DNA of 43,368 nucleotides from Gnetum montanum (Eukaryota > Streptophyta > Gnetopsida > Gnetales > Gnetaceae). Under the pieces are notes generated by a model. It was not told where the DNA came from. It searched no databases and saw only the letters and a list, made by a program, of their open reading frames with translations. A program made the position numbers and the translations under genes. Location: contig MNCI01026391.1 of NCBI GenBank assembly GCA_015680685.1, positions 30,567-73,934 of the forward strand. The letters run 5' to 3'. Below are positions 31,540 through 43,368 of this stretch, piece by piece; position 1 is the first letter of the stretch; each line of letters opens with the position of its first letter.

Positions 31540-33480
31540 TTGCCAAAACTTGAAAAAATTATCACCAAGTCCTAGACCAATCAAATCCTTGACCTCAATG
31601 ATTATCTAATGAGCTGTTCCAATTCCTATTGCCTCATGTAGACCTCTTTATAACATAGAGCTTTATGGAATTAACGTAATTAAGCACCTTCCCCTAATCT
31701 TAGAACTTTACACACACCACCCTCATCACTAACTACCTCCCCATTACAATTGTGCACCATTAGCCTCTATTTTATTCTCTACAAGTCCTATGATAAGATT
31801 TTTGCGAACTACCTCCACCACCTACTTCTACACATCATTAGCCAAACTTAAAATGGGTTCATTTAACATTAAAAAATGACTAATGGGATCATCATAATGC
31901 ACAAGAATGTCCATTGGGTGAAATCTACTAGCAATCCTATCATTGTTGTTAAACTCGATATTTCTAAATGTTATGATAGTATTTCTTAGGAGGCCTTACT
32001 ACTCACAATGCAATGTTTGGGTTTCAATTAATGGTGGCAACAACCAATGCATTTCTTTTTCAACAGTATATGATATGTTGTTCAAATGCATAGTCAACAA
32101 ACTACTTGGTTTCAACCTTCACATGACCTACAACAAGAAGATCATCTTTTCCCATACCTCTTCACTATTGTTTCTAAACTACAAGATACTTGCCTAGATC
32201 ACAGCAAGCTAGCCAACACCCTTCCTTAGCCAAGAAACATCTAGAAATAAGTGAATGATACTATGCTTAGAAATAAGTCAATGATACTATGCTTTCTTCT
32301 CCTTGATCATCAAACTACAAATCAATTAGGCTAAATATGCAATATTCAATGTTGGTTGCCTACAGGATCATTTCCAATGCATCCTTCACACCATTAGTGA
32401 CATCTTCAAAACATTACCACTTACATATCTTGGAGTTCCTCTTTTCATTTCCTAAGTGTGAAAATGCTTTTGGAACACTACTATGGCTACCCTCCAATAC
32501 CATCTATTTGACTAGAATGGATTGTACCATTTCTCTGTGGGCCATCCACTTTGGCCTAATATGGTCCTCCAAGATATTCCAATGTATGCAATAACCACTA
32601 TCTTACTACCTAAGGCTATCATGCATACCATCAATAAAACTACCCATTGTCATATTTGGTTTAGGTTGGAGTCCATTGATAAGGTCCACCTTATTTCTTG
32701 GAACTGTACAACCCACCCCAAAAATTCTAGAGATGTAAGGGTTACCTCATTTTACCACATGGTTACACAAAGACTCTACAACTCCATCCTTCAATAGGTA
32801 TCTCCCTAGAATCTACAACCAACATGGTAAAACATCCTCATTGCCAAATACCAATCACTATGAAATGATTACATCATGCATGCCTCTTGAGTTTTCATTC
32901 AAAATCTATCTTACAACTCACCAATTCCTCAAACACCTTACCTAGACCTTGCCACCTTTGCCCATGTATTTTTCTTGTTGTAGTTGAAGCATTGCTATGT
33001 TCCACCTTGCTTCCATAGTTTGGCCTTGTGACTATGAATGGATCCATTGTGTTTAGGACATCAACCTTAGGGCTCTTCACTCCACAATTACTTCCTTCAT
33101 GTGCACGCAACCTCTACTTCCCAATCCCATAGCATGTTTGCAACTCCACTCACTTTTGCACTCATGGTGAACATGTCATCCCACTCTAAATCATTATGCA
33201 GAGTAATCATACTCCATTAGGGTCAGTGAATTCTCCTAAGCATTAACACTATTATGTGACATTCATTATTCTCCCCATCATGTAACTACATGCTTGCGTG
33301 TATGGAAAATCTTTGTTGGACCAGGTATCCTAGTCTTTCTCTAGCTCATTCACCATCAAAATGCCATTCTCACTTGGGGCATCCTTTGTTCTTATGAGTT
33401 TTATTGACTAGGCTAATGCATGCTCTATAGACCAGCTAGTGATTCCATGTCCCATTTTCTTAGTCATTTCACGTACTTCA
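31540..33480 (+). pseudogene. L1-type LINE reverse transcriptase and C-terminus (broken)
   Basis: Plus-strand fragments keep the L1 ORF2 order. Seen: LPKLEKIITKS and LDLNDY (31541-31610, the LIPK..P....RPIS block); LYKSYDKIFANYLHHLLLHI (31775-31835); VVKLDISKCYDSIS (31947-31988, first catalytic Asp kept); DLQQEDHLFPYLFTIVSK (about 32125-32180, normally RQGDPLSPYLF); VNDTML near 32251-32268 where (F/Y)ADD is expected; LPLTYLGVPLF (32413-32445); PKAIMHTINKTTHCHIWF, then SIDKVHLISWNCTTHPKNSR (32606-32735). A zinc-knuckle (zf-RVT) region at 33290-33480 has LVFL.LIHHQNAILTWGILC and ASDSMSH. Frames shift repeatedly. The endonuclease part was not recognised upstream. Confidence 0.75.
32243..32294 (+). 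repeat. 26-bp tandem duplication in the LINE catalytic box
   Basis: AGAAATAAGTGAATGATACT... (26 bases) is followed directly by a copy with one change (G to C). Each copy contains AATGATACTATGCTT, the remnant of the RT (F/Y)ADD box. Because 26 is not a multiple of three the two copies are in different frames. Confidence 0.85.
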
Positions 33481-35187
33481 CAACAATCCATATAACCACA
33501 AAAGATCTTCTTCATATCACTCAAGATATTTCCTTCATGCTAGATCATGATCTCCTTATGAATGGGTGACACATCATTGCTTAGTGGATGATCATTGTTT
33601 GGTGACTTTAGCAGCACCATAATCAGATTTTATTTAAATGGTATTTGAGTCCTATCCTCATGCTTTACTCATACCATTCTTACAACCATTTCCTTGAGCT
33701 TTAGAAAAGGGATCTACAGTTGATCATCCTACATTAATACCTTCTACCCTACCAACATGAGCAAATAAATCATATAATAAGGGCTAACAAACATTGCAAA
33801 CCTCCATGCCTTGAAGCCTTGATCAATCTTCTTTGTCAATGGATGGCAAACTTTCTTCTTGTTATTCACTATTCCATTACTTAGTCTTACTTCTAGTGTC
33901 ATCGACACCTAGAATGGAACTACCTTTAGGATGGCTAAAAAATTATCTAATCATGGAGGCTAACATTGTGCACATAATTGAATTTACTTAAATTGGGGAG
34001 AAAATGGCCAAGAGCATACCAATGAACAAAACTATTGTGTAATTTTTCTTTATGAAAGGACCTTAGACCACATCACACAAAAGTGTTATTGAGTTACAAG
34101 CCTCATTGAGCCTTGGTAGTTCAAAAAGGTGGTTTGCAAGTATGTTTTCTACCAACTCTCAAATTGGTTGATGGATGGTCACCTACAAGTCCTTTGGATC
34201 CTAAAAAATGATCATTCTCTAACTTCTTGGGGTTTCTTCTAGGTGTTACTGGCCACCCCTTGTAGTAAGCCCTAACCAACGAAATATCAATATGTGAGCA
34301 TGAGGGGATCCCTAGAAGTGCTCACTTGTAAGTAAGGCATAAAAGATGTTAATATCCATTCTAAGGACAAGGAGCATTTGTTCCAAAACATAGAAAGTCT
34401 CTTGCACACTATCACTTTTAAGCACTAGCCTAACCCTAACCCAAGGCTCCTCCAAGTGATACACTCCTCACAACTATCCTAGTGCAAACTAGAACGTGGA
34501 AGTAGGTTCTAGCTATACAATGTCTTCAATGTTGGCCTTCCTCCAAGGTTTAGCCTCCTCCAATCACCATTCTAAGAACACCAATCCCATATTTACTATC
34601 ACTTCCTCTTAAATCCTCTTGGTCCCTCACACAACTCTAATCTTAATTACCATGGATGCACCTATTTTGATCACAAGTTATACAATTGTAGCCAATTCAA
34701 CCTTGTTAGCACAACCCATAATCTCCTAACATCCAAAACCTAATTTTCATCACTAATGGCCATGATATTGCTCACCACAACAATCCTTCCTTAGTCACCA
34801 CTACCACTAATGCATGTACCCCTAGTGCCATGCAACTATTCTCTTTAACCTAACTGCTACCCTATTGCTACCATCACCTTTTCCCACCCATGACCTTATC
34901 AACACTAATCCTAAAACCGTGAAGTTTTTGATCTTTAATAGTATGATGGAACCTTTCAACTTCTACCAATCCACCCTTTCTATGAATGCCCTCCTAACCC
35001 TTGTATTCCTTAAAGACCAACCAAGCATAGCTGTGTGCCGAATGACTTGCTACCTCATGAGAGATATTATGATATGCAACTAATCAATCTCTAGGATGGA
35101 TCCAACCTCAACACATCTACCTTTTCCTATATCATCAATCCCTTAGTACATACTCCATAAGAAAATAGCACCAACTATTAACTCATT
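33481..35187 (+). other. Degraded region, possibly more LINE
   Basis: Composition stays C-rich on the plus strand. Around 33900-34350 one frame (YCVIFLYERTLDHITQ and a VTSLIEPW piece) is faintly like the ORF1 domain of plant L1 elements, which would mean a second LINE, but the similarity is weak. The 72-codon frame at 34865-35083 has no motif. No gene can be claimed. Confidence 0.2.
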
Positions 35188-35253
35188 AACTGTGAAAATA
35201 CACCCATGGCTCTACACATCAACTGTGAAGATACACCCATGGCTCTACACACT
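35188..35253 (+). repeat. 33-bp tandem duplication
   Basis: AACTGTGAAAATACACCCAT... (35188-35220) is followed immediately by a second copy (35221-35253) that differs at the tenth base and the last two. Confidence 0.9.
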
Positions 35254-38200
35254 ATCTGCTACCAACCATAACAAATCTAGCCCTAGCCATCACTACGTTG
35301 TGCATTTCTTAGTTCTGTTAATCCCTATGACCATTTCTTCTTTAAAGCTTTTGCCTTACCTAGAGTTAACAATATTACATTGATGTCCATGTAATCTAAT
35401 TGCTTCAATTTAACTTGTAATTAACAAAAACATGAATTAGATTGTTAGTTTTTTAATGATTTAGAAGTTCCCATTTGATTTTAATGATACATCTTCAAAT
35501 CATTTGGTGGCCATGAAATGTCTAGCTCAATTTTTGCAAGGTTGTTATGAGTTCAGTTGTGATGATTCTTATTGTAGTATAAAACACTTATCAAAAGAGG
35601 CAAGATCCTAAGATATATTAACATTCAGAATGACATGCCTCATTGAGATATCAAAAGCATCAAATTAAGAAAAAAATACCTCAAGAAAAATACCACAATC
35701 TAAAAAGGTAACACCACAAGGCCTATAAATTATGCACATCCATTTTCCAAGATAAATAGCAAGATCAAATGATCTACATCAAGGATAATCAAACTTGAAG
35801 TACAAGAGGGCATCAAAATTAAGATCACATTAAGAACTAGTTAAGTAAAGAGCACATAAAGTCATAAGATTCTTGAGCAAAAGTCAATATTGTAATAAAC
35901 TAAAGAGTTACATGGAATCATTTCCAAGCTTTGAAAGCCAAGAAAAACATAGGTGAGAGCTAATACAAAAGTAATGCATATGAGAGAGTTAGAAGATAAC
36001 TCAAAAAAAAAATAGAAGAAGACATGTATATACAAATAGAGAAACATAAGTGTAGTGTATATGGGTCTACTATACATGGTCTTTGTCCACATAGACTAAG
36101 GGTTATTATGAGCACATGTCTAATGGCCCCTCTTCCAAGGGTGATGGGAAAAGTTATGATCTAGAAATATCAAATCTAGATTTCATATATGAATGGAAGA
36201 AGTAGAGGTGTAAGGATCTAAAATCTTACACAAAGAAATATAGCAATCTCAACACATGTTATCTAGGAGGAAACTAAAGTGAACACTAAATTCAATTTAT
36301 TCCAAATGAGCCACTAAATACCAAGGATAGAAAGCTCCTTGAACAATATTTCATATATTATAAATAGAACTTCCACCAACCACATCGATGACTATCTAAT
36401 CCTTGTCTAACCACCAAAGAAATTATAAAAGAAGAAAGCTTAATGAAGTATAACATCCCTATTAATTATCCATAAATTATCCTATAAATAGCTAATAGAA
36501 ATGCTACAAAACCCCAAGGATCAAGATTTAACCTTGAGCTACTAATTCAAAAGAAAGCCATAAATTTAAAAAAATTCCAATTTTAAGCATAAATATAGTA
36601 AAGAAATACAATGCAACAAAATTTCAGATTACCCGTATATATAAGTAAATAAAATTTAAATAGTGAAAAAATAGAGATTTGTCCAACTACTAAATATAAA
36701 TATTGAGAAATTTCACTAATTACATTATAAAATAGTATACAAAATAATGATTCTAGTGAGACTTATTTTGCTTGAATTAGACATCTAAAATTAAAGTTAT
36801 TTAAGTTTAAAGTTTATGAATTAATTATCAAAATTAAACATAATAATTAAATAAAATATTGATCTATTAAACTTTCCTAGACATATAGTGTACGTTGAAA
36901 CAAAAAATGTTCCTTTCAATCTCATGATCCAAATGGCACAAATGGCAATTTCATATTTAACATACTCATTATTTATTTACAAAATTATGTCCATGGCTCA
37001 AGTAGCCCAAAAAGTGTACAAGGCTTCTATTTTACAAAATACAAAATATACAAAAATTATTTTCAAATTTCAAAAGATCCATCTTATATAGAATTGATCC
37101 ACCATTTGTCCTTTGTCATTCTTTCAGTGTTTCCATGGCTACTTAAGGTTCTCTACATCAAAATCCAGGAGGAGTGAGAATCCCTCAAATAAGAAAGGTT
37201 ATTATATTTCCCTTTTCATGGGGCATAAAATTTATAAGCCAAGAGTCTTAGGATATGTGCTTAGTAAAATTTTTTAATAAATAATTCAAAAATGTTACAA
37301 GATTTGAAAATGCCACAAATTTTCTTGAAGTATAAATAAAATCCACATATCCAAACCCAATACATATTTTAATTATTTAATCCTTAGTATTCAAAAATAT
37401 CACAAAATTATCTAGCAAACTCTAAAAAATGTATATTTTGACTAGACACCTACAAAGGTTGGGTTTTGGTTATCCTCACTACTAAAGAGGCTTAATAACA
37501 TCTCTTGGAATGACCCCACTACTATTATCAGATTAGCCTCATGACCCTAAACAAGTTACTTATGGCTAGGTCTAGGCAATATCATCAGTACTAACATCCT
37601 CAATAGTCATGTACACGTATCATTAGAAAGATAGGTCTTAACTATGCCTCACTGCATACCACTAGACTCAACTAGTCATTACCATGGTCTTGGCTAAATC
37701 TATAGCTTCACATGAACCTAAAAATCAAAATCTAAGGTAGGAAATCCATCCAAAAATCCTTTTTCTTGTGGGACGAATCCCACTAATAAACACTCTACAA
37801 TTGCATGCAAATGGGGGCATCTAAAAAATTCACAACTCCAACTACCAATTTAGCAAAATTATCTTCACAAATATTTTTATTTTATTCCAAAAATCAAGAA
37901 GCACTCCACAATGGAAAAATTATAGCAAAATCCTTACAAAATCATGTTTATATCATAAGTTGATTCTCCAAAATATCCAAAAATTTGTATAGCCAAAATT
38001 CTTACCAAAATCATGCTTATGCCATGAGTAGATCCAAAATATTCATTGAAATATTTCTAGTAGGTTGGCAAGGTTTCCATAATTCCAAAAATTCATCCAA
38101 AGGATAGAATATGATCAAAAGAAGACTAAAATACTGATTTTCATAAAGAAAATAAGCTTAAAATAACAAACATTTAGTATAAGCATAGAATAATAATTAA

Positions 38201-38622
38201 AATTTTGGAAAAGTGGTGAAAACCTAGAAAGTAGAAAGAAGTGCACAAAATCTATAGCAAAATAGGGCAATCATATGAAAAATAAATTAAGATAATATTT
38301 CTTAACCACAAAGATGTCCAAAATTAGCATTTTACTTTTCTTTGAACTATTATGTCAAAAAATCCTTTGAAAAATACAACTAGATATAATGAAGGCCACA
38401 ATCTATTTATAGGTGAAAGATTCACATGAAACATGATACCTGGGCTTGGTACATATTTAGAAATAGAATAAAAAGGCTTCAAACAAAATAAAATCAATGG
38501 AAAATAGTGAAACAAGGAAGAAACAAGACAAAAAATGATTTTTGTTTTAGAAAAATAGAAAACCCAATTCATAGGAAACGAGACAACAAAAGAGAGAAGA
38601 AGTGGTCAATATAAGAAAGATG
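35254..38622. other. AT-rich stretch without a recognised gene
   Basis: No retroelement or host motif was found on either strand; frames of 60-80 codons are scattered and motif-free. An imperfect repeat of about 69 bases occurs at 37927-38060 (AAAAT(C/T)CTTAC...AAAATCATG...TTAT). The 37440-37740 piece is less AT-rich and may be an old LTR. Confidence 0.3.
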
Positions 38623-38642
38623 CATAACATATATATGTTATG
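38623..38642. repeat. 20-bp perfect palindrome
   Basis: CATAACATATATATGTTATG is its own reverse complement, and the nearby CATAACAT repeats half of it at about 38650. It can form a hairpin, but is AT-rich and may be chance. Confidence 0.6.
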
Positions 38643-41389
38643 TCATATACATAACATATTTTCTTACATTTACTTTTCAAAATACTTTTCTTGTATTCAC
38701 ATGCTTTCATTGCCTTACTTTTTAAAAGAATTTTGTTTTTAATTAATTTTTCAACAAGTATTTTCATAAGTTAATTTTTTCATTTTCTCTTCCTACCAAT
38801 ACTCTCAATGTTTAACACTTATAACATGCACATTGGAACTCCAAAGAAAATTCCATTTGAACCTGCAAAATCCTCATTAAGTGCCCTACTGAATCGTATG
38901 CTAAAATATCATCCAAGAATGACTTATCATACTTGCCTAGTTCAAATGCTAAAACTTTTACAATGTTTCACCAAACTAGAAAATGTGATATCTTTTGACC
39001 TATAACTCCAATTTTAGTAAACCAAAACATCCCAAACATATTGGTAAGGTTAGATTCTAGGTACGACATCATCCTAAGATACCTCCTTAATAAATCTAAT
39101 TTATACAATATTTAATTATAATTCAAATCCTAGTTTAATGACAAAACATAACAATGGATATGGTCAGAGTAAGGCTAGGATCCAAAATTGCTCTATAAAT
39201 AGAGTATTATATAACTACAAGTGCATAATAAAATAATAAAATAAAAAATATGCATAATTAAATGTGCACAATAAACCAAAAATGTGCATAATAAAGATTG
39301 AATGTGCATAAGGAATAAAATAGGCATAGCTAAATACTTGTAAAGCCATGATAACTAATAGAAAGAAAAAATTTCTAGGGTAATTGGATTTTAACATTTA
39401 ATCATAACATATATAGTAGCTTCATGATTGATATCCAATAGAAGTAAAACAAAGGATATAATACTTTAACAAAATATCATAGCAAGTAGATCGCATTAAC
39501 TTATGTAAGAACCTAACAATAAAAATAACAATAATAGCAACAATAATAACTATAATATTAGTAGCAATAACGATATATCACTATGATGTAACTAAGAATA
39601 GTAAAGGTAATCATTGAAATGCATTTGATAGTATCAAAGAATTAATCACATGCATTAAACTAAATAGCTAAACCTTTTCAAATTATTAAGTTGTCACATG
39701 AACACAATCATATCTATTGATCGATATACAATATCTTGAAGATTACAAGCACAAAGAAATGTGTTCACATTAGTAGTATCATAAGAGTCTTTCCAAAAGG
39801 AAAATCCATTGTAGTTACAAGAGGTAAAATCCTTATGATCCAATAACAAGTAAAATAATCAACTAAAAGGATCATATAATGGAAACCTCTAAAGATAAAA
39901 CTTAAAATCATAATAAATAGGGACAATATAATCATTATAATACTTTGAAGAATGCATAAATAAAATTTATAATAATATTACATTGATGTTATCTGACATC
40001 CCAAGGAATTCTCTTAGATCCAATGGATCTAAGATGGAAGACTTAGGGGCTACACCTCCAAGTAAGTAATGCATCTACTTTGTCATCAAGAAAGGAACAT
40101 GAAATTTAATTGGGTCCTCATAAGCTATGTATACACCTCTAGGATAACATATATGAATCCAAATAAGGATAAGTAATTAAGAAAGTAAACAATCCTATAG
40201 ACATCATTGGTGAGAAATGACAATGTATCTATAGGGGATGTGTCATACCTAGACCCTTCATGGTTTGGTACAAGGTTTAACATGGAGCCACACTCAAACT
40301 ATCTAACCCAAATTATCCTACATATTTGCAATAATTGTAGAATAAAATCCTGTATAGTTCTATCAATGAAGAAATAATGAAAGGAACAAAGATTGGAAAA
40401 CAAGATGGAGCCCTATTGTTCCTTATAATACCAAGTTAGAGTGAATTTCCAAATAGTTAGGTAATATTAATGAACAATTCATTCCATGGTTCCCAAATCA
40501 TGGGAAAGAATGAGGAAAACCATTGACCTTGAGATCTTTCTAATACATTGAAAATTATTATGTGAAAATGTTATGTAATGAGGCGATAATTCAACTTGTA
40601 TGCATTAGTTTGTTGACCAACAAATTAAAAGTCAAAGTTATAATTTAAACATGGGATATTTTTTTTAATTTTTAAAGTGAAATATTAAATTTCCTATCCT
40701 AAAGTACATTAGAATTTATAGTTATATAAGAAATAGAAATAAGGATGTTGGAATTTATAACAATTTGACTATAAGTAATCTACAAGACATATAATGATAC
40801 CTCAAGTATTACTATAACTAGCTATGACTTGAGCCACATCTTGGTAAAAGAAATAAGAGAGAGGTAGGGATAGAAAAGGATGGTTAAGAAGTAGGGGGTT
40901 GTTGGAGATGAAAATTTTTATAATAATATTTTTTCCTAATATATATATTCAAATTGGAACTTTATAGGATGGGAATATTAGACTCCAAAAATGAATATTA
41001 ATATGAAAAAATTCAAAGTAGAATATCTCAATGAAGAAAGAATTTAATAAAAAAAATCCAAATGGTTTTGAGGATGCATTTTTAGATATTTATCTTTATA
41101 ACCAATCATGAAAAACTTCCCCTCACAAGTAAGCAAAGGATTAGGTATTATCCTTGTTTAAAAGTACCTTCATGAGTCTTTACTTCTTAATGAAGTGTTT
41201 CTTGTAAAACGAACAAGGAAACTCGTTCTAAATTTTAAAAAAAATTTATAAAAAAATGAACAAGTAGTAATAAAAGCTAAAACATTTCTATCCTTGAAAA
41301 ATAAACAATCAAGGAGAAAGTTTAGAAATTAAGAAAATCTTAATTTCAAGGCATACAAAAATTTCAAATCTAGAGGAAGAATAAAAATT
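38643..41389. other. AT-rich stretch, simple repeats, no gene recognised
   Basis: It contains several copies of (T)GTGCATAATAAA between 39221 and 39330, and an AAT/AAC-type microsatellite at about 39518-39572. A near-perfect palindrome with 10-base arms CTTAGATCCA and a one-base centre lies at 40013-40033. The last kilobase probably includes the degraded gag and protease of the copia element that starts to be readable at 41390, but no motif was clear. Confidence 0.35.
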
Positions 41390-43368
41390 ATGGCATAACA
41401 GAGTAGGACACACCTCCTTCTCCAACTTTGAAAAAATGGAAAAACTAAAGAAGATAATTGGTTTTAAAATGAAATAAATTCATAAATAAATATGTGAAAT
41501 ATGCGTGCAAGATAAGCAAATCAAGTTTCTTCCCACAATTCTAATGCAAAGAAGTTTCTTCTCCATCTTTATTTGGTTGGTCTTACGTCTACAATTTCAA
41601 TAAGAGAAGAAGACTACTTTATGGTGATTGTAGATGACTATACTAGATATACTTGGAGCTACAACATAGGAACAAAATATAATCATCATCATTCTAGTCT
41701 TGTCCCAACCAAATTAGGTCAAGTACATGAGTTTTCTTTCATAATTTACCTCTATAAAGAGCTAGATCTTTATTTATATGCAATTTGACCCTTGCACATT
41801 TTTCATAGTAACTAGGCCATGTGGCTACTATGCATCAGCTCTAGAAAATTCCCCAGCATGTGCAAAATTTGAAACATGACTCATGCATAAAATTTGACAT
41901 GGTTTAATAACATACTATCAACTTGATGTTGACCCTCCTTATTTTTTATTTGGATTTAGGATCAACATTTAAAAAATTCACAAATTTCTATAGCCTAATG
42001 CAAAACATCATGAATCATGCCATAAAATTAGGTAGAGAAGGAGAATTTCTTAACAAGAATTTTTCATCAAACTAATTATGCCTATAGCCTTTAGTCCAAT
42101 GATGTAGCTGAAAGAAAAAGTAAAACTCTTCAAGATATGATGAGATGTCTCCTCAAAAATGCATACCTCCTAAATGCATATTATAATTAATGTATGATAA
42201 GATTCCTAACATTTCTTATATTAAGATATTTGGATGTGATTACTACATCAAAACTTTGAAGCAGCTTATAAAAAAATTATAGGATAGAGGAAGAAAATGC
42301 ATATTTCTTAATTAGGACATAAAAATTTCAGCCTACAAATGCTATGATGCAAAGATAAAAAGTGATATTCATCAAGAGATGTGGTTTTTATTGATGATAA
42401 ATTTAAAACAACAAATTTCTAGCCAAGTTATAAAAATGCTATAGGAAAATATAATTTAAAATCATGGATTTAAAAAACGCATCCTCAAATCCAAATGTTG
42501 GACAAAACTTTTGAAAGAATAACTAGATCACATGTCATTACAAATATAGCATACTTAGCTCTTACATAAGAACTAAATAACATTGAATAAGTATTAAAGA
42601 TCAAAACTTGGAAAGAAGCCATGGACAGAGAATATGAATCCATTATGAGAAACAAGACACGAGAACTATTTGATAAACCAAAAATAAAAAAAAGTTATTG
42701 ATTGCAAGTGATTGTACAAAACTAAATTCAATGAAAAAGAAGAAATAATGAAACATAAGGTAAGACTAGTATCAAGAGGTTTCAAAGAAAAGAAATATAT
42801 TGACTTTGAGGAGATTTTTTTCACTAGTAGTAATATTTGAAATAATTAAACTCATTATTTCCATTATAGTTCATCACAATCTTAAATTCCATCAAATGGA
42901 TGTAAACATAGCATTTCTAAATAGAAGCATGAATGAAGAAGTATATGATTATTTACCAAAAGTATATACCATTAAAGGAAAAAATCTAAATTGAATAAAG
43001 CATTATTTGGATTAAGATAAGATCATAGATCATGGTTCCATAGGATTAATTACTATTTGCTGAAGAAAGGATACTCATCTTGCATGTTTGAATCCATATT
43101 GTACTACAAGCATGATAATAAGGAATTCATCAATATCTCACTTTATGTAGATGATCTTGTATTGAGAGCTACTAATAATGATATGATAGAAAAATTTAAA
43201 TCAAATATGAAGGGTGAATTTAATATCAAAGATTTAGAGAAACTACAATAGTTTCTGGACATATAAGTTAATCAAGACAAGTAGGGAATTAATTTTCATC
43301 AAAACCAAATATGCTACTTCCATTCTAGAAAAATACAAAATGAGAAAAGAAAATAGCACTAAATCTTC
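41390..43368 (+). pseudogene. Ty1/copia pol: integrase and RT (broken, runs off window)
   Basis: The GAG-pre-integrase motif is at 41391-41510: LWHNRVGHTSFSNFEKMEKL, then CEICVQDKQ. The integrase core follows with YFMVIVDDYTRYTW (41618-41660), GREGEFLNKNF (about 42030-42062) and VAERKSKTLQDMMRCLL (42101-42160). The copia link is next (IFGCDYYIKTLKQL, about 42228-42265; SRDVVFIDDKFK, about 42375). RT is at 42600-43368: IKTWKEAMDREYESIMRNKT (42602-42660), KVRLVSRGFKEKKYIDFEEI, HQMDVNIAFLNRSMNEEVY (42891-42945), and the catalytic box LYVDDLVL (43144-43167) with both Asp intact. Stops and shifts break the frame many times, so it is a pseudogene. RNase H and the 3' LTR would lie beyond the right edge. 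Confidence 0.85.

Noticed and set aside
33900-34400. ORF1 of a second L1 element
   Set aside because: A faint similarity in one frame only, without the expected zinc knuckle or a following endonuclease. Kept as unassigned DNA.
40013-40033. 21-base near-perfect palindrome as a regulatory site
   Set aside because: Isolated, with no gene nearby; a chance hairpin is likely in such AT-rich sequence.

Overview
This window looks like nuclear DNA of a seed plant, most likely a gymnosperm (inference). It is AT-rich, has almost no intact genes, and is built from old, broken retroelements of several classes: Ty3/gypsy chromovirus, another gypsy gag, Ty1/copia on both strands, L1-type and RTE-like LINEs, and an endogenous caulimovirid-like fragment. 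The only recognisable host-type gene is a damaged bHLH transcription factor. No RNA gene, CRISPR array or prokaryotic feature was seen.

Layout. 1-3136: a fragment of caulimovirid-type reverse transcriptase/RNase H and a following overlapping reading frame (664-2459) lies exactly between two long inverted arms (1-665 and 2460-3136). The right arm continues into a minus-strand LTR-like promoter region (to about 4100). 4100-6350: unassigned DNA with a small membrane-anchor ORF and an LTR-like block. 6354-6450: a single N between two identical 46-bp copies, a probable assembly fault that recurs at 31280-31373. 7790-9735: minus-strand LINE. 11340-12900: gypsy gag remnant. 13969-14018: a very G-rich tract where that unit meets a minus-strand copia RT/RNase H fragment (14022-15300).

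16864-26466 is the best-defined element: a 9.6-kb Ty3/gypsy chromovirus with two related LTRs, an initiator-Met-tRNA primer site, near-matching 5-bp flanks, gag, protease, RT, RNase H, integrase and a chromodomain-like tail, all interrupted by stops. Between its primer site and gag are 4 kb of extra DNA. These hold a minus-strand gene remnant with its own TATA box, five exon-like open blocks, four introns and no family I recognise, followed by a 22-bp minisatellite. This antisense gene is one of the two most interesting items; the other is the viral fragment held between inverted arms.

26467-29340 is less AT-rich and holds the bHLH pseudogene with a preserved TATA box. 31540-33480 is a plus-strand L1 RT and C-terminal zinc-knuckle region. 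33500-41380 is mostly unassigned AT-rich DNA with small tandem duplications. 41390 to the right edge is a plus-strand copia pol (GAG-pre-integrase, integrase, RT) that runs out of the window. Nothing here looks able to move by itself. Many interruptions fit C-to-T decay (Gln, Trp and Arg codons to stop; Asp to Asn), as expected of long-methylated repeats.
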